This document shows positions 23,552 to 35,309 of a stretch of 64,000 nucleotides of DNA, piece after piece; the first letter of the stretch is position 1, and each line of letters begins with the position of its first letter. Location: the NCBI GenBank assembly GCA_013339895.1, contig JABACO010000024.1:1327908-1391907 (forward strand), read 5' to 3'. A program made the position numbers and the translations under genes. The stretch is from Ephydatia muelleri (taxonomy: Eukaryota; Porifera; Demospongiae; Spongillida; Spongillidae). The notes beneath the pieces are model-generated. The model was not told the origin of the DNA, did no database searches, and was given only the letters and a program-made list of their open reading frames with translations.

Positions 23552-23930
23552 CTAATGAGAATACTCAAGAAGGGGAGCACGGGCACATCTGAGGAGGATG
23601 GCTCTTGCATTCTGTCTCATCAGTGTGACAGCCAGCAGACAGTACATTTGGCACAGTGCCTCAGTTTCACAGATTCCCACTTGCATAGCTAGCCTCTTGC
23701 TCAATCTAGAGTAGCATTCTTTGGCTTCACATCCCCAACCACCATAGACTTCCACCACTAATGGAATACATGTCCAGCCCAACCTTGCACACATCTGATC
23801 ATTCTTGGCATGCTTTTCAATCTCACCAACCTCTGCAGAGTTGCCTGAAGCCAAACTCGCTTCCAGAATCAAGTCCGTATTAAGCGGATGAATGACTTTC
23901 AGGTCAAAAGCTGCAGGGTTGGAGAGGGAC
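23552..23930 (-). mobile_element. RLE-type LINE (subfamily B), 3' end only
   Basis: Minus-strand C-terminal coding runs from NPAAFDLKVIHPLN through LGWTCIPLVVEVYGGWGCEA to RCARAPLLEYSH and a stop. It is bounded by AAT runs on both sides (23,494-23,549 and 23,933-23,948). Its last 80 residues are identical to the plus-strand fragment at 28,821-29,063. Confidence 0.9.
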
Positions 23931-23948
23931 TAATAATAATAATAGTAA

Positions 23949-26325
23949 ACATAGGTGTTTATAAGCCAGTTTCCATAAATCTACTTTGCGATCTCTGGTC
24001 AAAGGGTCACTTTGGTCAACTGTGGCTCAAGGCAGAAGCTCGAGCTTCAGGATATAATAAATCCCACCATCCTAGTGATGATTCTCTCTCCAAGACGCGT
24101 GTGGATGGTCTTTATGGTAAAGCCTGCCAGGTCTTGACTTCCACAGGCATTGCACCACACACTAAGGAAACATGAAGACTGCTCCAAACCAAACACCCAG
24201 AGAGTGACTGCCCTATTGCTCCAACCCTCTAATGTTGATACTCCCATTTTAATTTCAGCATATATGAATATCATGGCACTATTACGGTCCTTCCCTAAGT
24301 TCACTGCAGCTGGTCCCTCAGGTCTCCGCATACAACACCTTATTGATGCTGCAGAAGTTCAACTGAAAACACCCATACTCCATTCCCTGAGGGCTGTCAT
24401 CAACTTACTTGCTTCTGGCAATGCTCCCGTAGTATTGTCAACATTCCTTGCAGGAGGAAATCTAACAGCCCTCAATAAGTCATAATCAGATGGCCCCTTT
24501 GACATTCGCCCAATTGCAGTTGAAGAAGCTTTGTGTCGCCTTACTGGGAAATGTCTTTGTGCGATGGTTAAAGTAAAGGCTACTGATTTTTTTCATCCTT
24601 TCCAGTATGGTGTGGCTTGCCCATTTGGAGCGGAGAAGATAGCACATGGCCTGCGGGCATGTATTGATGAGCACTGGGGTGATGATGACTTTGCCGTGTT
24701 GAAGATTGACATGAGGAATGCCTTCAATGTGGTATCCCGGCAGTCACTCCTTTCTGAGTGTGCAAAGCATTTTCCAGAGCTGCTACCCTGGGCAAGCTGG
24801 ATTTTACAGCCAATAACCGTTTTTATGGCTTCCCCTAGGGCGATTGAGATCCAAGTCCGGGGTGCAGCAAGGTGATCCTCTTGGTCCTCTGTTTTTTTTC
24901 CCTTGTGCTGAATGTTCTAATTACAGCAATTGCCAAAGATAGCGGTTGTCCTCTACTGTTCCATGCCTGGTATCGTGATGACGGTGCACTTGCTGGTCCA
25001 AGGTCACCTTTGTGTTCAGTCCTGAAATTTATACAAGAGCTGGGTCCTTCCTTAGGCCTCCACATTAACATCTCTAAGTGTGAGGTATTCAGCTGCAAGG
25101 GTTTAAGCTCCTTTTACCCTGAGATGAAACAGTCGAGTGAGCCTAATCTGGATATTTTGGGAGTCCTATTGGTACTGCTAACTTCTGCTCAGCCTTCATC
25201 TTTAAAAAACATGTTGCTGTTAAACAACTCCTGTCCAGTCTGGAAGAGGTTGGAGCAGTTGATCCTCATGTGGCCTTTACACTCCTTCGTATCTGTGGAG
25301 GATTCTGTAAACTTGTCCATCTGGCTCGCACTACACCTCCTTTGCATACCACAAAGGCCTTTCAGATATTTGATATCAGAGGCTATTAACGCAGACGCAC
25401 TCCTGTTGACTCCAGTCACCCAAAAGAGCCTCTCCTCCAAGCTGGATGACTACCTCTTCAAGGTTCTCCTGGATATGTTCTCCAACGCTGACAAGGCTCA
25501 CTTGCTGTCTGTTTCCTCCCCTCATGCAGGTTTATGGCTGTCTGTTACTCCTTCAGAGGGTCTTGGACTACATCTTGACCCTTCCCAATTTCAGATTGCT
25601 ATCAAGTGGTGGCTTGGCCTGGACCTTTCCTATGGTTCATGCTGCCCACTGTGCCCTGAGATTGCCTTGGATCCACTTGGCCATCATGCTGTTACCTGCA
25701 AAAGGGGTGGTGATGTGGTTTCCCGCCACAACAAACTGCGTGATATCCTTGCGGAGTCCTGCCGGCGAGCTCATCTGAGTGTCCAGGTGGAAATGGGTAA
25801 CAATCTCACCAATCACAGCCACACCCGTCCAGCTGTCCTTTTAGTTCCAAACTGGGTCTTGGGCAAGCCAGCAGCTTTTGACCTGTCTGTCACATCTCCG
25901 CTTAATCCTACAACTCTTTTGGAAGTGAGTGTGACAACAGGTGTAGCTGCACTGACCACTGAGCTGAGAAAGCACTCATCTAATGACACCAAATGCTAAG
26001 AACTGGACTGGGTCTGTGTACCATTAGTAGTGGAGTCGTATGGAGCCTGGGGAAACGAGGCTTTGGAGTCTATCTCCCAGCTATCTTCTCGACTAGCCAC
26101 TTGCTCGTCCAAGGCAAAGTCAGTGGTTCTTACCGAACTCTACGGGCGGCTGAACCTTCACCTGGTACGAGCTAATGCAATTGCCATCCTTGTCCGTAGC
26201 CTCGGTCAAAGTGATGTAGGGTAGATATAGTTAGCATTTTGTGTACATTGTGTGTAGTGTAGTTGTATATGTTTATATATCAGTGTTTTAATAATGTGTA
26301 TCTCTTTAATTAATAAAATAATAAT
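23949..26325 (+). mobile_element. RLE-type LINE (subfamily C), 5'-truncated copy with RT and endonuclease
   Basis: Starts after an AAT run and enters the protein at LCDLWSKGHFGQLWLK. It runs through GPSGLRIQHLID, the RT core (KIDMRNAFNVVSRQ, then WYRDDGAL where intact copies have WYLDDG), ISSP-type block, PLGHHAVTCKRGGDVVSRHNKLRD and PAAFDLSVTSPLNP, to LYGRLNLHLVRANAIAIL and a stop at 26,220-26,222. About three frame changes, one TAA at 25,997 and an internal loss of about 80 codons near 25,370-25,385 break it. The 3' UTR ends in AATAATAATA at about 26,325. Confidence 0.88.
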
Positions 26326-26380
26326 ACTGAACATATGCAATATAAAATACACTGACGCACAATTACATACACATAACAAT

Positions 26381-26572
26381 TCATGAGGGCACAATCCTGG
26401 TGAGGATAGCCGAAGAAATGGATCTCATGGGGCAGGTGTTAAGCCTTCCGTAAATCTCATTTATGACGACTGATTTAGGCTTGGAGCATGCAATTGCCAG
26501 CCTGGATGCCAACTGCGCAAAAGTTTTAACTGCCTCTTGACCCCATGCTCCGTACGTCTCAACAACCAAATG
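26381..26572 (-). mobile_element. RLE-type LINE, 3' stub
   Basis: Minus-strand tail VVETYGAWGQEAVKTFAQL to SSAILTRIVPS and a stop at 26,381. The 5' junction is in TTATAATAATATTACATTT. An intact reading frame of about 60 residues remains. Confidence 0.85.
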
Positions 26573-26610
26573 TAATATTATTATAATTAAAAAAACAAAC
26601 AAACAATAAG

Positions 26611-26820
26611 GTCGAGACCTATGGGTGTTGGGGTGCTGCAGCAGTGGCGGCCTTTTCTAAGCTCAGCTTAAGCAGGGGTGGCCTGGGCATACGCTCCCTG
26701 AGTCAGCATTCCACCAGGCTAAACCAACCCAAGTCCAAGACCAACTTTAGAATATACAGCCGCCTAGGCTTAGCCTTAGTGAGAGCTAACTGCAGAGCCA
26801 TCCTATCTAGATTAACCTGA
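26611..26820 (+). mobile_element. Chimeric RLE-type LINE stub
   Basis: Seventy codons open to TGA. It begins VETYGCWGAAAVAAFSK and ends FRIYSRLGLALVRANCRAIL, as in other C-terminal tails. The middle (26,661-26,712) is a 52-nt block, in frame, that belongs to an upstream part of the same protein (LSLSRGGLGIRSLSQHS). That block is identical to the complement of 44,586-44,637. It looks like template switching at insertion. Confidence 0.85.
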
Positions 26821-26956
26821 CTTAAGGCCTCTTCTGTATGTATGCCTCCTATGTTGAATAATTTTTACTGTAGGTGTATAATCCATTTTCATGTATTCTT
26901 GCATTATTGTGTTTGTAATAATGGAAAATTGTCAACGATAATAAAAATAATAATAA

Positions 26957-27172
26957 AATGGTATGCATCCCAATAGCTGTGGAGACCTATGGGTGTTGGA
27001 GCACTGAAGCAAAGTAGGCATTATCGCAGCTAGCCTCTCGCTTGGCCACACGTCAGAACTGCCCAAAGTCTGCAGCTGTCACAGCCCTATATCAGAGACT
27101 GAGCATGATCCTTGTCAGGGCAAATGTGAGGGCTCTTCTTTCAAGGACCATCTCAGATGCAGTCTACTGAAA
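26957..27172 (+). mobile_element. RLE-type LINE, 3' stub
   Basis: Begins directly after AATAATAATAAA with VCIPIAVETYGCW and ends LVRANVRALLSRTISD, then a stop. One in-frame TAG is present after STEAK. Confidence 0.85.
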
Positions 27173-27235
27173 TAGGTGGTAGGTTAGTTAATGTTATGTG
27201 CTTGTTTATCTGTATTGTTATAATAATTATAATGT

Positions 27236-27368
27236 GGGATCTGCTTGGCCCAAGGGTAAGGTACTATCTGATATTTATGGCCATCTCAACTTCAAACTTA
27301 TGCGTGCCACTACAAGAGCGTTGCTAGCCAGCTCTCCACCAATCCTGGCTCATCTGGACAGTGGTTAG
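27236..27368 (+). mobile_element. RLE-type LINE, very short 3' stub
   Basis: After ATAATAATTATAAT the frame enters at KVLSDIYGHLNFKLMRATTRA, written here only in part because it is continuous, and stops at TAG 27,366-27,368. Confidence 0.75.
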
Positions 27369-28350
27369 ATGCGTGTTATGTTAGTTCCATAGTCATGTAT
27401 CATTGTTGTTGTATATGCATGTATTTATGTATCAGTGTGTTGTATAATGAAAATACTTTTGTGTTTGTGTATTCCTGTAATGGTGTTTAAAAATAATAAT
27501 ATATCTACTAATTTATTCAATATCCTGCTTGTTAAATTTCAGACAGTTAATTACTAAACCATTCATTAAATGACCACCTGTAATCAAGTTGTGAGTATTA
27601 TTGACAATTAAAACACTTTAGTTATGTTGCTTATACCGTAGCCTAAATTAATTAGCTAATTCCATTGAAGAGTTATTAATGGCCCAAACATTTGATTTTT
27701 AGGCACTTGAATATGATTTATTTTGCATATTTACAGTTCTTTTGAATTAACCATTATTTAAAAATTGTAATCTATATCATCAGAATCCCTTCCTATTCGA
27801 ACTTGTTATAAATCACTGCTACCTATTAATATAACTACTTACGACGATTTTTTTATTGAATGCTTCAGAAAGGCTAAATTGATCTTGGAGAAATGGTATC
27901 TCATACTCTGAGAATGGGCAGCCTGTTTCTATGAGTGGTGTTGTACTGCTATCAGTGGGGAGTGGGAGCTCTGCTCAATCAATCTTGTAGTTTTAAATAT
28001 CCTCCTACAAAATAAATGTATTCTGCAATACGCTGCACCCCATTATTTTATGTTCAAAATACATTTCCAGCTATGTATCCTGACTTAATATTTCCATGTA
28101 TTGTATTAAACAATAGCTATTAAGAATATTAAACATCAGTGTGCTAAAAAGTTCATACATTACACTAATTTATAACACTTTTGTTACTTGGCTAAAGATG
28201 CAAATTTACAGGTATTAAATTAATACATAACCATACATAATATAACAATCTGGTTCAATAAACCTCACTTCCCACAAAGCACAAAAATTGTTGCATGTGG
28301 TGGCCATTGAAGAAGGAAGTGACAATTTTAGTTGCAGTACATGCAATTAT
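27369..28350. other. AT-rich spacer within the LINE cluster
   Basis: No coding or repeat structure recognised beyond AT richness and short AATAAT runs (27,491). It may hold 3' UTR remains of the stub at 27,236-27,368. Confidence 0.4.
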
Positions 28351-28354
28351 GATG

Positions 28355-28655
28355 CATGACTGCCTGACTTCAAGACCCCAGTTCTCATAACTCTCCACAG
28401 CAAGAGGGATGCAGTTCCATCCAAGAGTGTGACATCTGGGGTCATTAGCCTGGTGCTTCCTCTGCTCTGCCAGTCGAGCAGCTGTTCCTGCTATGACACT
28501 TGCTTCACGAAGTGACACTGGTGCGAGAAGAGTTGTCACAGTTATATCAAAAGCGGCAGGGATACCACCCATCCAATTATTCACCAAGGAATCAGCAGGG
28601 CGAGACCTAGAATGGTCAGGGGTAAGTGTACTGCTTGCTTCAACCTTCGCTACAA
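28355..28655 (-). mobile_element. RLE-type LINE, endonuclease fragment
   Basis: Minus strand: KVEAS, then SRPADSLVNNWMGGIPAAFD, then LGWNCIPLAVESYENWG. It is cut at both ends. The 5' junction is AATAATAATAAC, while the 3' end stops within the coding region. It is close to the copy at 10,190-11,200. Confidence 0.82.
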
Positions 28656-28800
28656 AGTTATTATTATTAAAGTTGATTATTTTTATAGTTCCTCATTGTA
28701 ACTTTCATAGCTAGTGTGTCTCAGTGTGTCAGGGTATGTATGTATGTAATATATTATTGCTGTACATGTATATTATATTATTATTATTATTATTATTATT

Positions 28801-29064
28801 AGCATGCCAAGAATGATCAGATGTGTGCAAGGTTGGGCTGGACATGTATTCCATTAGTGGTGGAAGTCTATGGTGGTTGGGGATGTGAAGCCAAAGAATG
28901 CTACTCTAGATTGAGCAAGAGGCTAGCTATGCAAGTGGGAATCTGTGAAACTGAGGCACTGTGCCAAATGTACTGTCTGCTGGCTGTCACACTGATGAGA
29001 CAGAATGCAAGAGCCATCCTCCTCAGATGTGCCCGTGCTCCCCTTCTTGAGTATTCTCATTAGT
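28801..29064 (+). mobile_element. RLE-type LINE (subfamily B), 3' stub between ATT runs
   Basis: Starts within the ATT run at 28,770-28,800 as KNDQMCARLGWTCIPL and ends APLLEYSH, then a stop. An ATT run follows at once. Eighty residues match the minus-strand fragment at 23,552-23,872 exactly, so both insertions are young. Confidence 0.92.
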
Positions 29065-29119
29065 GTATTATTATTATTATTATTATTTATTAATAATAAT
29101 AATAATTAATAATAATATA

Positions 29120-32100
29120 CAGGATACAAGAATACACTAATGAGAATAAATGCACTATTATTATTATTATTACATGTACTATAATAATACACAATCAACA
29201 CATATACTGGTCTAAATAAATGCACCTTAATTATAGTAAAGTCACCTATAACTATAAATCCACACTCACACCTCAACCCCCCTTCTCCAAATGAACCCTT
29301 GCACGGGAGAGCAATGCTCTTGCATTAGCTCTCACGAGGGAAAGGCTCAGCCTCTGGTACAATGTGGTAGTAGCCTGCGATCTGCTGCATCCCATTTGGA
29401 TCGCTAGACGAGCCGCCAGACGTTTAAAAGATTCCTGGGCTTCCATGCCCCAGCATCCATACGACTCCACAGCTAGTGGAATACATACCCACCCCAGCTC
29501 CTTACATTTCCCATCATTAGCAGCATGCTTCCTAACCTCGGCAACCTGAGCAGATGACCCACATCTCACTCCCGCTTCCGTCAAAGTGGTTGGATTAAGC
29601 GGAGAAGTGATGGTGAGGTCAAATGCAGCAGGTTTGCCAAGGTGCCAGTTTTTAACCAAAACATCTGCAGGACGAGAGTTAAGCCTGTCATGACCTTGAC
29701 CACTTCCCACTTCTACCTGACCACCTAGACAGGCTCTGTGGCAAAAACTCCACAAAAACATCCCGTAGGCTGTTGTGACGTAAGACTACATCCCCCCCGT
29801 GTTTGCACGTCAGTGCATGGTGACCAAGCGGGTCCAGCCTGTGGTCAGGGCAGTGAGGACAGCAAGAACCAAACGAAACATCCATTCCTAACCACCACTT
29901 CACAGCAATCTGGAATTCATTTGGCTCCAGATGCAAGTTAAGGCCTGGGGAGGGGACAACAGTAAGCCACGAAGCAGCATGACGAGATGAAATTGATAGC
30001 AAGCGAGCTCTATTGGCAGGAGAAGAGATGTGAAACAGCTGCCAAAACTGCTGGTCTTCAATTTTTCCGGACAGGGAGTGCTGGCGCATGTTAGAGGTGG
30101 CTAATGTTTCCAGAGTTATTGCATCCTCCGCTGGTACTAACCCATTAAAGAGTTCGATTGGCTCCACTAAAAGATTCCACTTGTCACAGCCAGAACTGCT
30201 GATGGAGGCAAGGTATGCTGCAACACAATGGGATGACAAGCTACGGAGGCCAAGCCCACCCCTACTAAGGCTAAGCTGTGCTTGCATCCACTCCACATCA
30301 GCAGCATCTACAGCTGTGCATTCAGCAAAGCATTGGCGTACGTCCTTGTCAAACAGCGCCAAGCCCTCTGCAATGTGTGAAGGAGGTGCAGAGCGAGCCA
30401 AATGGACTAACTTGCAGAATGCCGCACACTGCCGTAACAGAAGGAAAGCTACCTGAGGATCCTCCGCTCCTACTTCTGCCAACTGGGATAATAGTACTGC
30501 TGCATCAGCTCGTTTTTGCGCCACGAACTTAGCACAAAAAATGAGATCCCCAATTGGAGCACCCAGAATCACAAGGTTGGGTACTCGTGACACCTTCATC
30601 TCAGGAGGAAAAGAAGACAGGTCTCCACATCCAAACAACTCACATTTAGATACATTGACGAAAAGACCCAAAGATGGACCCATCTTTTGAATGAGAGTCA
30701 AAGCCCGATTAACCGCTTGTGAGTGCCCCAACAAAACCCCATCATCCAGGTACCAACCGTTAAAAAGTAGAGGCAGACACTCCCTGTCCTGTGCGATATA
30801 TGACACAACCTTGTGTAGAACTAAGGAAAAGAGAAGTGGACCCAGCGGATCCCCTTGCTGGACACCAACCTCCGAACTCAACTGTCCAAGCGGGTGCCAT
30901 AAAGTTGGTTGTGAGCCATAGCACCATCCTACCCAGGGAAGAAGTTCTGGGAAATGGACTGCACATTCCTCCAGGAGAGCCTGACGAGACACACAGTTAA
31001 ATGCATTGGACATATCCACCTTACAGACAGTAAAATTATCATCTATCCAATGCTCCTTGATGCAGCTCCTAACCCCATGAATGACCTTTTCTGCCCCAGC
31101 TGTGCATGCGACTCCGTATTGCAAAGGAGCAAAGAAATCGGTGGCTTTGGGCTTAGTGATGATACAAAGACACTTCCCTGTTAAGCGTCTCAAGGCCTCT
31201 CCAACTGCAATAGGGCGAATATCCAATGGGCGACCCTCCTTGTTCTTCACCAATGCAGTGAGAGATCCACCAGCCAGAAACTTTGATACTGAAATTGGAG
31301 CTCTGCCACTGGCCAGGATGTCTACTACACCACGCAAAGAGGAGCAGAGAGGAACTGATAGATGGATTTGAGCAGAATCAAGTAGATGCTGAATGCGAAG
31401 CCCTGATGGCCCACATGCTGTACCCTTGGGAAATGAATGAAGAACTGATAAGATGTTAAAGTCCTGTGGCAACACATGAGTGACAGGAGGACTGGAAGAT
31501 GTAGGTAGAGAAGGCTGAGCTCCCTTAGGGTGTTTCTGTTGAAGTGAATTCCAAACCTCTTGGGTATTAGGAGCTATGCCTGGAGAAACCAAGGCCTGAC
31601 AAGCTTTCCCTAATAACCCCTCTCTACCCAGACCTATAGCTGAAGAGATCTTCTTTTTGGATACGTCTATTGGAGAATTTTGTTTGTGAGGAGGGATGAC
31701 AGGACGCCTTTTAATTCTATTCCATATGCCGCCAATGTCCCCTTGAGACCACAAGCCGCATAGCTGCTCTATTGATGGATGCTTGCAGTGGCGCCCACCC
31801 CGCTTAGAAGCTCGCAGCACACATTTGGGGAGCATAAAAAGTTTCAACCATGCCTCCTCTGAGTTCTCAAAGCAGATTGACCTCAGGACATCAGACAGGA
31901 CACGTGCAACTGCCGGCCTGGCCTTGTGTGGAATGTAGCGGATTGTTGGACATTGTAGTTCACATACCTCCTCCCATGAAGGAAGTGCAGGGAGAGGATT
32001 TTCGGAAGGACATGAGACACCTAGGGAGCTATGAGGGAAACTACGACAACCTGAAACAACAATCGTGGAGCACTTATCCAAATGAGATGTAAAACGGGAC

Positions 32101-32665
32101 ACTGCTACAAGGCAGAAACAGTTTGTGCAGACAGTAAGGTTCTGCTCCTGTAACCACCAGGTAGGTACTTCACCAGGAAAAACCCCTTTAGCGTGGAGGT
32201 TCATGTGACTTCGCCACATAGTTGGTGCAATGAACTCCTGGCATCCATCAACTATACACTGCTTCCTGTGAGTGCTGACTAGATGAGGCTCTGGGAGACA
32301 CCCAGATAGTGGGGATGAAGCATTCGAGGGTCGTGACTGGACTACGGGTTCAGGGGATGCACATTGACGTGGAAGATCAGAAAATGCTTGCCTAGATGTC
32401 GAGGGTGGTTGATATGGGCCTGGAAAGGGTAGACCTTGTAACGTAGAAGAGGATAACGGAACTATCTGGGAGGGCGGCGAAGGTGATTGCGGTTGAGTGG
32501 GAAGCAGCTGTGGCATTATGACAGCTGGAGGTGTAAGTGGCAAAGGTTCTTGCGCGGTGGTGGATGACTGTGAATCCGATTGCGTTAGGACATTCACACT
32601 GTGGTCAGGTAGGGGAGAAACTGGTTGCGATGTAGTCAAATCAAGGTCGCAGTTGCGTACATGTA
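29120..32665 (-). mobile_element. RLE-type LINE (subfamily A), nearly full-length copy, 5'-truncated
   Basis: Minus-strand coding matches the intact copy at 36,345-40,040 almost base for base from ACATGTACGCAACTGCG (about 32,665) to the stop at 29,273-29,275, and on through the 3' UTR to about 29,120. It lacks the cysteine-rich N-terminus. One extra A in an A-run at about 29,745-29,749 shifts the frame inside the endonuclease (VFVEF), and two residues differ (QFWQL for QFRQL, LEKGG for LEEGG). All RT motifs and the zinc fingers are intact. The 5' flank is an AAT run. The pair forms inverted arms of about 3.5 kb with a spacer of about 3.9 kb. Confidence 0.95.
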
Positions 32666-32721
32666 TTTCTAATAATAATAATAATAATAATAATTACGTT
32701 ATAATAATATTAATAATCAGG

Positions 32722-32768
32722 ATACAAGAATACACTAATGAGAATACTCAAGAAGGGGAGCACGGGCA
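32722..32768 (-). mobile_element. RLE-type LINE (subfamily B), ~45-bp 3' tip
   Basis: The complement reads from GTGCCCGTGCTCCCCTTCTT to the B-family end (GAGTATTCTCATTAGTGTAT), with AAT runs on both sides. It is the shortest insertion in the cluster. Confidence 0.8.
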
Positions 32769-32789
32769 CATAATAATAATAATAATACT

Positions 32790-33009
32790 GGTCTGCATTC
32801 CCTTAGCGGTTGAGTCTTATGGGTGCTGGGGGGAAGAAGCACATAGTTTGTTTTCTCGCCTTGCAGCCCGCCTGGCTTTGCAGTTACAGTGCAGCAAGTC
32901 CAAAGCCACAACGACCATATACCAGAGACTTAACCTGACCTTAGTCCGTTGTAATGCAAGAGCCATGCTATCCCGCGCAAGGCTGTTGCAGTCAGCAGAC
33001 GGGGGTTAA
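32790..33009 (+). mobile_element. RLE-type LINE (subfamily A-like), 3' stub
   Basis: Follows AATAATAATAATACT and encodes VCIPLAVESYGCWGEEA to ARLLQSADGG, then TAA. No break is seen in the retained part. Confidence 0.88.
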
Positions 33010-33309
33010 TTGAGACATGTGGGTTAGGGTGGGTGTTCTTTGGGTGTTGTGGGTCTTTTTGGTGTGCTGTACACTACTTAGGGGTCTTATTTCGTTGTAC
33101 ATGTAATCTATGTTCAATAATAATACGTGTAATTCATGTATTCTATTGTATCTTGTATTCCTGTATATTATTCATATCTATTGATAGCAAAAAAAAAATT
33201 AAAAAAATAATAAATGCACATAAAAAAAAAATACTTTTGTTTTGCGTATTCCCTGTAATGTTGTTATTTTAATAAAATAAAATGAAAAAATAATAATACT
33301 AATAATACG

Positions 33310-35252
33310 CGACCGCGGATTCCCAACCGTTACGACCGTTCAGCATCATCTTTAATTCCTACAATATGCCTTGCTGCAAATGCAATGGAAGCAATGCCCG
33401 ATGTAAGGGTTGTTCGTGTGCTAGAAAGAAGATTGTGTGTTCTGATTGCTATCCTTGTCGTCGTGGAAAGTGTATGAACTTAATTTCATCGTCCCAAGCT
33501 TTATCCGACTCAGAGAATTCGCCATCGGAACCGTTTCCTTCGTATAATCCGCCTCCAAATTCCTATTCGTCGCAGCTACACCGTCAACTAACACATTAAC
33601 AGCATTCACAGCAGCTGCCCGCAAGGCCTCGTCATCATTCACAGCAGCTGGTCACAATCCCTACGTCTCCTCGACCGCATTCACCACCCGCATTGTCGCA
33701 GCGATCCCCGCCGAACCATTCTTCCCCACCTCTTCTACAGCCACCACTGTCATCCACATATCTTCAACAGGAGCTGCATTTTCCCGCGTTTCCCCAACAA
33801 GCTCCTACCCAGTCCAGTTACGAGGTTTCATTACCTTCTACATCACACCAGGCTTTTCCTTCCTCCACCTCACACCAGGATCTCCCCTCAGGACCTTCCT
33901 CCTCCCCACACCAGGCCTCTTCTGCAGGACCTTCCTCCTCCTCTACCTCACACCAGGCTACTTCTTCAGGTCCTTCCTCCTCACTCCAAGCTTCTTCTTC
34001 AGGACTTTCAACCATCAGGAAGGAATGCATTGTTGAGGGTTGCCCTGCACATATAGCTCCATCCATGTGGCACAACCACATGACCCTCCATGCCAAAGGT
34101 GCCCTCCCTGGGATTGTACCATCTAAATGGCTGAGTGAGCACAATTTGTTTGTTTGCCCTAGCTGCTCCCAGCTGGTTTCAAATTCCCGACATGCTTCTC
34201 ACCTGCGCCAATGCTCCCAGAGGTGCATTGCTCCAGTCTCCTTACAGCAGCCTGTTTCCATCCCCTGTTCAAATGATAGCCAAGATCTTCCTACATTTGA
34301 CCAGGTGTGCCAATTGAACCACCCTACCTTACGTTACATTCCAGCTAAAGCCAGACCAGCATTTGCAAGAGCCCTTTCATCATCCTTAAGAGATGTCTTA
34401 CAAAAGAACACTGAAGATGCATGGCTGAAGCTCTTCATGCTTCCAAAGTGTGTTCTCCCATCCTTGAGGCACAAAGGGAATCACAATCCACACAAATCAA
34501 TAGAGTCTCTCTGCAACATGTGGTTGAATAATGATCTGACTACCCTTTGGATGATGGCAAAAAGTCGGGAAAGCAACCAGAATGTCTCAATGGAGACCAC
34601 ATCTTATAGAAATTATAGAAAGGTAATTAGTTCTGCAGTTTCTCTCGGCCGTCTTGACACGTCAGGCGGCTCCCTGTGCCCTCTTTGTCCCGACACTGCC
34701 CTTGACCCCCTAGGTCACCATGCAGCCACTTGCAGACATGGTGGTGATGTGGTTGCACGGCACAACCGCTTGCGAGATATCTTTGCCAACTTCTGCCGTC
34801 GGGCCCACCTTTCTGTGCAGGTCGAAGTAGGGTATGGATTAGCTAGGGACCATATCAACTCCCGTCCTGCAGATATCCTGGTTCAGGGATGGGACAGGGG
34901 AAAGCCAGCAGCCTTTGACGTTACAGTCACTTCACCCCTTACTCCCGTATCCCTGAACAATGCCAGTGCATCAGTGGGGGCAGCAGCATATGCTGCTGAA
35001 TGCAGAAAGCATGCAGCCAATGACACCAGGTGCCAGGAGTTGGGATGGTTATGTATCCCCTTAGCTGTGGAAACGTATGGCAATTGGGGGAAGGAGGCTC
35101 AGAGTGTTTTTTTCCCGGCTCGCTTCTCTGCTTTCCATCAGCCAGGCCATCCCCAAACCCAAAATGTTATCTGAAATCTATAGCCGCCTCAACATGTCCC
35201 TGGTGAGGTCTGTGGCAAGGGCCATCATGGGAAGGGAAGCTGTCCAAGGGTA
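33310..35252 (+). mobile_element. RLE-type LINE copy lacking the reverse transcriptase
   Basis: After an AATAAT flank and a 56-bp leader the frame opens at ATG 33,366: cysteine cluster MPCCKCNGSNARCKGCSC, Ser/Pro-rich linker, C2H2 finger (CIVEGCPAHIAPSMW), second CCHC finger (CPSCSQL ending HLRQC) and the conserved LKLFMLPKCV block. At about 34,650-34,670 it jumps from ISSAVSLGR straight to SGGSLCPLCP, losing about 1.75 kb that encodes all of RT, and stays in frame. The zinc knuckle, RHNRLRDIF and RPADILVQGW then AAFDVTVT endonuclease core are kept. One TAA (33,597-33,599, where CAA would fit) and one frameshift at a T-run (35,107-35,113) break it. Stop at 35,250-35,252. Confidence 0.92.
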
Positions 35253-35309
35253 GGTTATATACAAGAAAACACGAGCAAACACACATACACATGCATAACA
35301 CAATTAAGA

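Noticed and set aside
30088-31371. Plus-strand open frames of 70-120 residues
   Set aside because: Antisense shadows of the minus-strand LINE protein; the same frames recur opposite the plus-strand copy at 36-40 kb.
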